From: Synaphobranchus kaupii
Taxonomy: Eukaryota > Chordata > Actinopteri > Anguilliformes > Synaphobranchidae
DNA length: 64,000 bases
Assembly (NCBI GenBank): GCA_029718625.1
Contig: CM056376.1
Span: 90,339,675-90,403,674, forward strand
Direction of reading: 5' to 3'
Part shown: piece by piece, positions 39,301 to 47,198 of the stretch
Position numbering within the stretch: the first letter of the stretch is position 1
Layout of the letters: each line of letters begins with the position of its first letter
Translations under genes and position numbers: made by a program
The notes under the pieces: model-generated
The model's input: the letters and a program-made list of their open reading frames with translations, nothing else
The model's database searches: none
What the model was told of the DNA's origin: nothing

Positions 39301-39625
39301 TCTATGTACAGTGAATCACAGAAAAAGTTGTTGTGGGGATTTTTAATAATTAAGAATCAAAGTTGGTACAGTTTGCTATGTGAAGGGAAAACCGCTATGG
39401 GTACCATATTGGAGGCCCTATAACTTGATCAAATCAAAAAGTTTGTTCAGAAGAACACTATTACCATATACTAGATGTGCTATAGTCTCTCCACAGTGAA
39501 TCACAGAAAAAGTTGTTGTGGGAATTTTTAATAATTAAACATCAAAGTTGGAACAGTTTGCGATTTGAAGGGGGAAACCCGCTATGGGTACCATATTGGA
39601 GATACTATAACACCAAATCAAAAGG
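36376..39625 (+). repeat. Left satellite array, 185-bp unit, about 17.5 copies
   Basis: Units begin GGGATTTTTAATAATTAAG and recur at 36376, 36561, 36746, 36931, 37116 and so on to 39521 without length change. Copies differ at diagnostic sites (AAGCATC or AAGAATC; GCGATTTG or GCTATGTG; TATCCACA, TATGTACA or TCTCCACA). The order of variants repeats after nine units: 36376-38040 matches 38041-39705 as a 1665-bp higher-order repeat, including rare changes such as AAAACGTTTG with TTCCCATA, and CTATAAGTACC with TAGATCTGC. No reading frame persists because 185 is not a multiple of three. Confidence 0.95.
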
Positions 39626-39919
39626 TAATCCCATAATAAATGAGCATCAATATTGCTACCTATTGCTGTTTACAGGTAGAAACTGGGTACCACTTTTCAG
39701 TTAATGTTACCACAATGTTACACCAACAGAGGTGTTTTCAAAACAGCACTACTAGCATGTGATAGGTGTGTCCTAGTGTAATGAAACTCGAAATCGGATT
39801 TTTACATGAACTTTTTAATAAATCAACATCAAAATTGGTACCTTTACTTTGTACAAAAGAAAACTGGTAAGTGTACCACCAAAAAGCATTAAAAAAATTA
39901 TAAAAACAAAACATGCAAC
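39626..39919. other. Core of the 20-kb element, left part
   Basis: Non-satellite sequence between the left array and the gypsy insertion. A stretch at about 39785-39890 (CTTTTTAATAAATCAACATCAAAATTGGTACC) is a strongly diverged relative of the 185-bp unit, suggesting that the array once extended further. No coding is seen. Confidence 0.6.
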
Positions 39920-40117
39920 TGTAGTGCTGGAGGACGGAGGACAGAGGCAACTTCACGGATACTTCACTTTATTAGCTAAAAACAACACACACTAAAACCG
40001 ACAGGTACAACTTGAATGTAGCAGCAATGACAATACTTCCTGTGCAACACACTTATATATCCCCCTAACCCCACCCACAGTTCCGGGGTGAATTTGTTAC
40101 CCCTAGTGTTCACCACA
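39920..40117 (-). repeat. 3' LTR of the gypsy element
   Basis: Direct copy of the 5' LTR, with about five substitutions. A purine-rich tract (TGGGGGGGCTCA on the minus strand) lies just inside it and fits a polypurine tract for plus-strand priming. Confidence 0.92.
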
Positions 40118-40151
40118 TGAGCCCCCCCAGAATTCGCCCTAATAAACAAAA

Positions 40152-41525
40152 TCAACGTGGCATGGAGGGCGGATGGCCCGGCCGCAACGACTCCGGGAGG
40201 AGGGGCGGGGAAAACAGCAGGAGTGCAAACGGTCTCCTCCTGTCGGACGGGGCGGGGGGCAACGGAGACGGGGGGGGGGAAGTGAGGGGGGAGGGAGGAG
40301 GCTGGCCCGGGGGGCGGCCCCGGCGAGGAGGCATGGCCAAGTCCACTGGTTGATCCAAGTCCAGGTGTGCGGGTTCAACGCGGTCCACCGAAACATGCTC
40401 AGGCTTACCGCCGATGTCCACTACCAGGTGCTTGGCCCCGTGCTCCAGGACCCGAAACGGGCCGTCGTACGGGGGCTGCAGTGGGCTGCGGTGCGCGTCG
40501 CGGCGGATGAATACATAACCCGCCGACCGCAGGCCTGGGGGCACCTGGGATGCAGGGACGCCATGCTGAGTCGTGGGGACAGGGGCGAAGACCTTGGTGC
40601 TGTCCAGCAGGGAGGCACGTTGTGCCACAGCAAACCAGGGGTCCGTCGTGTTGGGTATGAACTCCCCGGGGACCCGCAGCGGCTGCCCGTAGACCAGCTC
40701 GGCCGAGGAGGACTGGAGGTCTTCCTTGGGGGCCGTCCGGAGTCCGAGCGTGACCCACGGAAGTTTGTCGAGCCAGTTGCCGTCCGTCAGGTTGGCTCGG
40801 AGGGCGGCCTTCATGGACCGATGGAAACGTTCGCACAGGCCGTTGGCCTGGGGGTGGTAGGCGGTGGTACGGTGGAGTTTAACCCCCAAGCCCTCCGCCA
40901 CGGTGCTCCACAGCTCCGAAGTGAACTGCGGGCCACGGTCAGAGGAGAGGTCAGATGGAGTGCCAAACCGGACAACCCACGTCCCGATGAACGCCCGGGC
41001 CAGGTCAGCGGCCGTCATCGAGGAGAGGGGGACCGCCTCTGGCCAGCGGGTTGTCCTGTCCACCATGGTGAAGAGGTAGGTGTAGCTGTGGGATGGAGGC
41101 AGGGGACCCACCAGGTCGACGTGCACATGGTCGAACCTCCGCTCGGGCACGGAGAAACGCTCCAGGGGTGCTTTGATATGGCGGTGGACCTTGGTGCGCT
41201 GGCAGGCTGTGCACGCGTCGACCCAGGCTCTCACATCCTTTTTGAGCCCGTGCCACACAAACTTCGCCGCCACTAGCCGCACCGACGGCTTCCTGCCCGG
41301 GTGAGACAGACCATGCACCGCCTCGAACACGGGGTGCCTCCAGCTGACAGGAACCACCGGCCGAGGTGGACCTGAGGAAATGTCACACAGGAGCGTGGCC
41401 CCCGAGTCGCCGAAAGCTACCGCCTCCAGGTGCAGCCCTGTATCCGCCGATTTGAGGGTCTGGATGCTGGGGTCGGTGGCCTGGTCCGCGGCCATGCGAG
41501 AGTTGTCCAAGACCAGCTGGACCAC
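40152..41525 (-). CDS. pol: Gypsy Pol: integrase part, separated by a frameshift
   Basis: This part has the zinc-binding HHCC set (H71, H75, C105, C108) and the DDE core D137 (HVDLVGPL), D196 (SSDRGPQFTSELW) and E232 (GLCERFHRSMKAAL), with 35 residues between the last two. A GPY/F-like segment (PYDGPFRVLEHGAKHLVV) precedes a Pro- and Arg-rich tail that runs to 40152, near the 3' LTR. All catalytic residues are intact. It is out of frame with the RT-RNase H part because of a small indel at about 41526-41530, so this copy cannot make a normal Pol fusion unless that is an assembly error. No start codon of its own is expected. Confidence 0.93.
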   Translation of the reverse strand: MVQLVLDNSRMAADQATDPSIQTLKSADTGLHLEAVAFGDSGATLLCDISSGPPRPVVPVSWRHPVFEAVHGLSHPGRKPSVRLVAAKFVWHGLKKDVRAWVDACTACQRTKVHRHIKAPLERFSVPERRFDHVHVDLVGPLPPSHSYTYLFTMVDRTTRWPEAVPLSSMTAADLARAFIGTWVVRFGTPSDLSSDRGPQFTSELWSTVAEGLGVKLHRTTAYHPQANGLCERFHRSMKAALRANLTDGNWLDKLPWVTLGLRTAPKEDLQSSSAELVYGQPLRVPGEFIPNTTDPWFAVAQRASLLDSTKVFAPVPTTQHGVPASQVPPGLRSAGYVFIRRDAHRSPLQPPYDGPFRVLEHGAKHLVVDIGGKPEHVSVDRVEPAHLDLDQPVDLAMPPRRGRPPGQPPPSPLTSPPPSPLPPAPSDRRRPFALLLFSPPLLPESLRPGHPPSMPR

Positions 41526-43360
41526 TCCGCTCTGGAGAGGCAGTCAGCAACCAGGTTGGCCTTACCCGCCACGTGCTGGATGTCCGTGGTGAATTCAGAG
41601 ATGAAGGAGAGCTGCCGCTGCTGGCGGGTGGACCACGGTTCCGCTGCTTTGGACATAGCGAATGTGAGGGGCTTATGGTCCACAAAGGCAGTAAAGTTGC
41701 GGCCCTCCAGTAAAAACCGGAAGTGTCTGATGGCGAGCCACAGACCGAGGAGCTCCCTGTCAAAGGTGCTGTACTTGCGCTCGCCGGGTGACAGCTGGCG
41801 GCTGAAGAAGGCGAGGGGCTGCCAGGCACCTCCCACCCATTGTTCATACACCGCACCAACGGCGTAGTCGGAAGCGTCAGTGGTGATGGCTATGGGCGCT
41901 GTGTGCGAGGGGTGGGCCAACATGGCTGCCTGGGCCAGCGCAGCTTTGGTGTCTTTAAAGGCCCCCTCCCGCTCCGCGGTCCACTCGATAGTCTGGTTGG
42001 GGGTCTTGCCCTTTAGAGCCCCGTACAGTGGTTGCAGGACGTGAGCGGCCCGAGGGATGAAGCGATGGTAGAAGGTCACCATCCCAATGAACTCCCTCAG
42101 CGACCGGACTGTGAGGGGGCGTGGGAAGGCAGCGACCACTTCCACCTTCGAGGGGAGGGGGGCAGCCCCCTCACACGTGACGCGGTGTCCGAGGAAGTCG
42201 ATGGTGTCCAGCCTGAACAGACACTTCGCCCAGTTGACGATCAGGCCGTGCGGGCTGAGCCGCGCGAAGAGGGCCCGGAGATGAGACAGGTGCTCCCCCT
42301 CGGTGGCGCTAGCGATGAGAATGTCATCCAGGTAGACAAAGATGAAGGGGAGGTCCCGAAGCACAGAGTCCATCAGCCGCTGAAAAGACTGAGCAGCGTT
42401 TCTCAGTCCAAACGGCATCCTCAGAAACTCGAAAAGTCCAAAGGGTGTAATGACCGCCGTCTTGGGGATGTCCGGGGGATGCACAGGCACCTGACGGTAC
42501 CCGCGCACCAGGTCCACTTTAGAGAAAACCCGCTTACCCGACAGGTGTACTGAAAAGTCCTGAATGTGTGGGACTGGGTAGCGGTCGGGCGTGGTCGCAT
42601 CGTTGAGGCGGCGGTAGTCCCCGCATGGCCGCCACCCGCCACCAGGCTTGGCGACGATGTGGAGGGGTGAAGCCCAAGGGCTGTCCAAGCGGCGGACGAT
42701 GCCCACCTGCTCCATATGCGCGAACTCCGCCTCGGCGACGGCCAGCTTGACGGGGTCGAGGCGCCTGGCCCTGGCGTAGACCGGGGGCCCCTTAGTGCCG
42801 ATGTGGTGCTCCACCCCGTGTTTCGAGGTGGGCGCAGAGAAGGTGGGCTGGGTGAGGTCAGGGAATTCGGCCAATAGACGAAGGTACTGGTTCTCCTCCG
42901 AGAGTGAGCTAGACAGCCCGCTATAGACGGCCTCCCCGCGGGTGCATGCGAAGGAGGTGAAAGTCTGTGCGTCGACCAGGCGGTTGTTCATCATGTCCAC
43001 TAATAGTCCATGGGCGCACAGAAAGTCTGCACCGAGCAGGGGGAAAGCGATGGACGCAATGATGATGAAGTCCCAAACAAACCGTTGACCCCCGAAACAT
43101 AACTCCACTGACCGCATGCCGTAGGAGTGGATGGGGCTGCCGTCAGTGGTCGCCAACTGCGGCCCTTGCTCCCCACTCATGGTGTCCATCTCTGAAGCGG
43201 GGATAACGCTCCTCTGCGCACCTGTGTCACAGAGGAACCTGCGGTTGGAGATGGTATCGCGGATGAAAAGCAGCCTGCTGGTGTCGCCAGCGCTCAGGGC
43301 CACTACTGAGCGCTGGCCTTCCCGTTTCCCGCCGGTTTGAAGTCGCAGGGGGAACGGCAC
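41417..43360 (-). CDS. pol: Gypsy Pol: protease, reverse transcriptase, RNase H
   Basis: An aspartic protease site is at residues 45-48 (CDTGAQRSVIP). The reverse transcriptase covers about residues 200-390, with the catalytic YLDD at 343-346 (FVYLDDILIAS), FSKVDLVRGYRQ and FLRMPFGLRNA in the expected order. RNase H follows with D494 (TTDASDYAVGA), E536 (FDRELLGLW), D561 (VDHKPLTF) and D607 (VADCLSR). All key residues are present. The frame loses homology right after LSRA at about 41530, where a small length change shifts the integrase into another frame; the last 36 or so residues are therefore spurious. It copies element RNA into DNA inside the particle. The first residues overlap gag, and the true N-terminus would come from frameshifting. 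Confidence 0.93.
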   Translation of the reverse strand: MPFPLRLQTGGKREGQRSVVALSAGDTSRLLFIRDTISNRRFLCDTGAQRSVIPASEMDTMSGEQGPQLATTDGSPIHSYGMRSVELCFGGQRFVWDFIIIASIAFPLLGADFLCAHGLLVDMMNNRLVDAQTFTSFACTRGEAVYSGLSSSLSEENQYLRLLAEFPDLTQPTFSAPTSKHGVEHHIGTKGPPVYARARRLDPVKLAVAEAEFAHMEQVGIVRRLDSPWASPLHIVAKPGGGWRPCGDYRRLNDATTPDRYPVPHIQDFSVHLSGKRVFSKVDLVRGYRQVPVHPPDIPKTAVITPFGLFEFLRMPFGLRNAAQSFQRLMDSVLRDLPFIFVYLDDILIASATEGEHLSHLRALFARLSPHGLIVNWAKCLFRLDTIDFLGHRVTCEGAAPLPSKVEVVAAFPRPLTVRSLREFIGMVTFYHRFIPRAAHVLQPLYGALKGKTPNQTIEWTAEREGAFKDTKAALAQAAMLAHPSHTAPIAITTDASDYAVGAVYEQWVGGAWQPLAFFSRQLSPGERKYSTFDRELLGLWLAIRHFRFLLEGRNFTAFVDHKPLTFAMSKAAEPWSTRQQRQLSFISEFTTDIQHVAGKANLVADCLSRAEWSSWSWTTLAWPRTRPPTPASRPSNRRIQGCTWRR

Positions 43361-43995
43361 TGCTTAGCTCTGGCGCCGAATTTGGCGTGGTAGAAGCAGA
43401 GGCCCGCTGTAGCTCCACGCTGGTCAGGAGGCATGGCCTTGTCCCTGGTCCCTGTGCGATAGGCTGGCGGTGGGACGCTGACGGTGGGAGCTAGCAGGTC
43501 TGGGGACGAGCGCTGAGTAGCCAGGAAGAACCGGTCCGCCTCTTCGGCAAGGGCGCGGGGCTCTGTGATGGTGGTGTTGGCCAGCGCTACCTGGACCCGG
43601 GCTGGCATGTTGCGCAGGAATAGTTCCATAAACAGGAAACAGGGTTTCTCCTTACCCAGTAGGTTCAACATTTTCTCCATAAGCACAGACAGTTTACTAT
43701 CCCCCAGGCCTTCGATAGCAAACAACCGACGAGCTCTCTCGGCAGTAGACAGTTCAAAAGTCTTAAGCAGCAGAGCCTTGAGAGTCACATATTTATCTGC
43801 GTCAGGGGGGTCTGTGAGGAGGCCTACTAGTCTGGAGGCCACGGAACTTCCCAGTGCTGCTAGAACGTAGTAGTACCGTGTGTTATCATCGGTGATCTTC
43901 CGGATCTCAAACTGTGCCTCTACCGTCGAGAACCATGCTGCAGCTGACGATTCCCAGAACTCCGGCAGTTTAAGCGCAATGGCATTCGTAGCCAT
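43303..43995 (-). CDS. gag: Gypsy Gag-like protein
   Basis: The 230-residue protein starts MATNAIALKLPEFWESSAAA. It contains AWFSTVEAQFEIRKITDDNTRYYYVLAAL and other capsid-like helices typical of metazoan Ty3/gypsy Gag, and it would form the particle that packages element RNA. Near the C-terminus (about residues 200-217) the pattern CFYHAKFGARAKQCRSPC (C-x2-H-x9-C-x3-C) replaces a classical CCHC knuckle. This variant is common in such elements. The reading frame is intact. It overlaps the start of the pol frame, which is shifted by -1, so pol is probably made by -1 frameshifting in the 43303-43360 overlap. Confidence 0.88.
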   Translation of the reverse strand: MATNAIALKLPEFWESSAAAWFSTVEAQFEIRKITDDNTRYYYVLAALGSSVASRLVGLLTDPPDADKYVTLKALLLKTFELSTAERARRLFAIEGLGDSKLSVLMEKMLNLLGKEKPCFLFMELFLRNMPARVQVALANTTITEPRALAEEADRFFLATQRSSPDLLAPTVSVPPPAYRTGTRDKAMPPDQRGATAGLCFYHAKFGARAKQCRSPCDFKPAGNGKASAQ

Positions 43996-44103
43996 AGTTA
44001 GCTTAGCATCAGCGCTGTTAGCTTCACGTTAGCGCGGCTAGCTTAGCGTAGGCGCGGTCTTCGTACACTTAACTTTAACAAATACCGACGTCGAGGTCAC
44101 CAG

Positions 44104-44301
44104 TGTAGTGCCAGAGGACGGAGGACAGAGGCAACTTCACGGATACTTCACTTTATTAGCTAAAAACAACACACACTAAAACCGACAGGTACAACTTGAA
44201 TGTAGCAGCAACGACAATACTTCCTGTGCAACGCACTTATATATCCCCCTAACCCCACCCACAGTTCCGGAGTGAATTTGTTACCCCTAGTGTTCACCAC
44301 A
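44104..44301 (-). repeat. 5' LTR of the gypsy element
   Basis: Read on the minus strand it begins TGTGGTGAACACTAGGGGTA and ends GGCACTACA. Two bases after it, a putative primer binding site starts TGGTGACCTCGACGTC (44087-44102). TGG at this place is typical of tRNA-primed elements; the tRNA is not identified. Confidence 0.92.
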
Positions 44302-44539
44302 CAACCATTGCTTAATACACTCTTTTCCCTTTATTACACACTGTACCTCAACCAAAATAAAAATAAAAATGGCCCACATGATGGGTTTTCTGTTCAGTTA
44401 CGTAATTTTTTTATCAAAACCTTGTGCAGCTGCTGCAGTTCCACTCCTCCAGGGTTTCTTCTAGGGCAGAATCTGGTACTGGGGTACAGTTTGGATGGTA
44501 CCAGATTGCACATGAGGCGCATTGAACCATAACTTCGTT
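44302..44539. other. Core of the 20-kb element, right part
   Basis: Non-coding sequence between the gypsy element and the LINE. It has a short palindrome (AATCTGGTAC and GTACCAGATT, about 44470-44507) with GGGTACAGTTTG resembling the satellite unit. The boundary to the LINE 3' end is approximate. Confidence 0.45.
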
Positions 44540-44647
44540 ATTGTGTGCTTCTGCGTTTGGGTAGGATCTTCATTGTTCCACATCCCCAGGCTCGGGGCCG
44601 AGGGGCTATCCTTTTACCACCCCGAGCCCGGGGGGGGTTCACCCGGA

Positions 44648-46032
44648 CTATATTTCGGGGCACACCTCCAGTAGCCACGTCACCGTGTCATCATCCAGAA
44701 CCGACAGACCATGCATCCCATTGGGTGCCCGATAAATCGGGCAGTCCAGGATGACATGGTCTGCGGTTTGTTCCTCCGCGCCACACTCGCAGGCTGCGCA
44801 AGAAGCCAAGCCCCATCTGTGCATCGATGAGCGGAAGCGCCCAACGCCGGTCCGGAGGCGGTTAAGCCTCACCCATGCCAGTCTAGGCAGGTCCACCCCA
44901 ATAGGGGGAAAACCGACGTCTGGGATGAAGTCACGGAGTCTAGAGGTGTTCTCCTCCCACTCCGTGCTCCAGATGTAATCCGCCCACCGTGCCGCACTGA
45001 TGTTAAGATCACTGCATTGCTGCAGGAATTCCTGTGCGGCAGGCACAAATGGGTGTCTCGACTTAAGGCGCCGGGGAGGCTCAGCAATTACAGCGAGCCT
45101 TTCGTGGAGCAGATGGTTTGGCTCCACGGCCCGGCACGCGAGACGTGCTGTGGCTCCCGCACGGCGAAGGATGCCTGCAAGAATGGAAAGATTGTCCACG
45201 GGAGTGGGACGCAGGCATCCTGTCACGATGCGCAAGGCTTCGTTAATGGGCGTATCGATGAGGCGGGTGTGGGCACTGCGACACCATACCGGTGCGCAGT
45301 ACTCACTAGTCGAGTAAACAAGGGCCAGGGCTGCCGTACGCAATGTTCTTGCGTCGGCGCCCCAGCCTGACCCGACAAGTCGCCTCATCAATGCCACACG
45401 AGATGTTAACTTCTTGCGCAGTGACTCAAGGTGTCGGCGAAACGTGAGCGACCTGTCCAATGTCACGCCGAGGTAAATTGGCTCAGCGCAGCATGGCAGG
45501 GGTGTTCCGCCAATATATATTCGGAGCTCACGTTTAGCCTCCCTGTTGTTAAGATGGAAGGCCGCCGACACCGTCTTTGCCTCGCTGAGCTTCAACCTCC
45601 ATTTCCGGAGGTATGCCACTAGTGTCTGCATGTCCTGGCTCAAAGTCCCCTCCAATGACTGCCAGTCTCCAGCGGAGTACACCAACGCGAGGTCATCCGC
45701 ATAGGCATACTTCCGCGAGACTGTATCAGGCAAGTCATAGGTGTAGATATTATAGAGGAGGGGGGCCAGGACAGATCCCTGGGGGACGCCGTTCTTGAGG
45801 CGTCGTAACCTGCTTTGCTGTCCGCTACCGGTGGTGAGGTTAAAGCTGCGATTTCGGACAAGCTCCAGGATCATACTGACCATGTGCCTGTCCGGCAGCA
45901 AGCGGAGCAGCTTGCAGGTGAGGCCGCGGTGCCATACGGTATCATAGGCAGCCGTCAGATCGACAAAAACGGCTCCGGCCTTCTTCTTGAACGAAAAGCT
46001 GTCCTCGATGTCTTGAGTCATCAAAGTGACTT
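44648..46032 (-). pseudogene. LINE ORF2: reverse transcriptase palm to C-terminus
   Basis: Starts inside the RT at STVDQVTLMTQDIEDSF and continues with AGAVFVDLTAAYDTVWHRG, NGVPQGSVLAPLLYNIYT and the catalytic YADD (KYAYADDLALVYS), then the thumb (LDRSLTFRRHLESLRKKL). The C-terminus has CAACECGAEEQTADHVILDC, a Cys-rich motif usual for this group. The first RT motifs are missing: the preceding frame stops at KNGVYE and the next codons are already near RT motif 3. An internal deletion of roughly 450 bp is inferred, with a frame change. Not functional. Confidence 0.88.
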
Positions 46033-46035
46033 GGT

Positions 46036-47198
46036 CTACGGTCGATCTCCCTCGTATACCCCATTTTTCACAAATTGTGATGCGATTTTATTTGCAGAAA
46101 TGGGGCAGTGACGAGGGGAGTGTCTTGACCTGCCAGTGAGGTTGTTCAGGATACTCCATGCCTTGCGGCTGGAGTGCGAGAAGTCGATGGAATTGACAGC
46201 CTCCTCCCAGCGCTCTTGTCTCCTCCGGCCGAGTCTTGACAACAGGGCTGTAGCAGCCCTGTTTGACTCGGTTCCGGCAGGAGCTCGATGGAAAACGTGG
46301 TAGAGGTTCTCGCACTCCGCATCCCAGCACGGTTTGTAGCTATTGCGACGTCCGCGTGGGATGGATTTCTTGGCCGCTTTCACTAACATGCCGCAGAAGT
46401 CCCGGTATGCCTCATCCACGTTGTTGGTATTAGGCGATGGGAGACGCCACGTGGATTTGTTAGTGAGGAGGCGGAAGCGTTTCCAATTGGCCTTACGGAA
46501 ATTCCATCGCTTCACCGGCTCACTCGGGATAGAGTCCACGAGTTTAGGCACGGTTATCAGCGATGGTCGATGTTGGGACCGCAGGAACTTTCCGAGCACA
46601 CGTCTGTCCGGGAGCCGGTTGTCTGCACCGACACTCGCAAATGCCACGTCAGGATTCGTCCCAGTGTTCCAGCGACCGGAGAGAAAACTGGCTGCACCCT
46701 TTGGATCGTATAACAGGGCCAGGCAGTTGTTAGCTGCCTAAGCAGCCAGGTTCTCTCCGTTGAGTGTGTTGGTATTATACCCCCAGTCTTCATGCTGACA
46801 GTTAAAGTCGCCAGCATAGAGACAGGGGTGGGGGAACACCGGGACAGACACCGGCGTGAATCGCGAGGGGGGAGGCTTGTAGACGTTTACGATTTTAAAA
46901 CCGGCAACGTCCACGCACAACCACTCAATCTCCGAGTCAGCCGGAGATTGGTCGGCGAGAGTCCAGCTCAGCCTTTCATGGACAAACGTGGCAAGGCCGT
47001 GTTTCCTGCTTAGGATAGACCCAGCTAGTGTGAAATTTGGTAATACTAGCTTGTCTGCTGAAACGCAATGGGTCTCCTGGAGGAGGATGACGAGGGCCTT
47101 GGTGGTATAGGCCAGCTGCTCGATGACGCTGATCTTGTTGGAGGTGAGTCCTTCGGTGTTCAGCTGCAGTATTCTGGGTTGGAGGCCAGCGGAGTAAG
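46036..47198 (-). pseudogene. LINE ORF2: AP endonuclease and linker, with one stop
   Basis: The N-terminal endonuclease reads ILQLNTEGLTSNK, then VILLQETHC (catalytic Glu of the family), NVYKPP and LYAGDFNCQHEDWG (Asp and Asn of the catalytic loop). A stop codon at 46738-46740 interrupts it after ENLAA. The same frame continues below with GRWNTGTNPD-type sequence, including AFASVGADNRLPDRR with the SxxR region, and the linker that follows (CWDAECENLYHVFHRAP, SSRKAWSILNNLTGRSR). It ends at about 46030 where the RT fingers should begin. Confidence 0.85.

Larger units (their letters stand above)
39920..44301 (-). mobile_element. Ty3/gypsy LTR retrotransposon
   Basis: Full-length element of 4382 bp transcribed on the minus strand, with 198-bp LTRs at both ends, TG...CA termini and a 4-bp CAAC duplication (39916-39919 and 44302-44305). 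Gene order is gag, protease, reverse transcriptase, RNase H, integrase, as in Ty3/gypsy and unlike Ty1/copia. The two LTRs differ at about 5 of 198 positions by eye, so insertion was fairly recent. The pol frame is broken once near 41526-41530. Its GC content is far above the host satellite on both sides. Confidence 0.95.
44540..47198 (-). mobile_element. 5'-truncated I/Jockey-group LINE with internal deletion
   Basis: The minus-strand non-LTR retrotransposon is inserted within a satellite unit. On its 5' side the satellite phrase AAACCCGCTATG passes directly into LINE coding at about 47198. ORF1 and the 5' UTR are missing. The order is endonuclease, reverse transcriptase, then a C-terminal Cys-rich part and a GC-rich 3' UTR. 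The 3' limit is uncertain because no poly(A) or target duplication is clear. The clade looks like I/Nimb or Jockey from the wording of the RT; not tested. Confidence 0.85.

Noticed and set aside
36376..39625. Regular repeats as a CRISPR array
   Set aside because: The 185-bp units are joined directly with no variable spacers, in a vertebrate genome, with no cas genes.
40173..41276. 367-residue plus-strand open frame
   Set aside because: Antisense shadow of the GC-rich integrase region, which has all catalytic residues on the minus strand.
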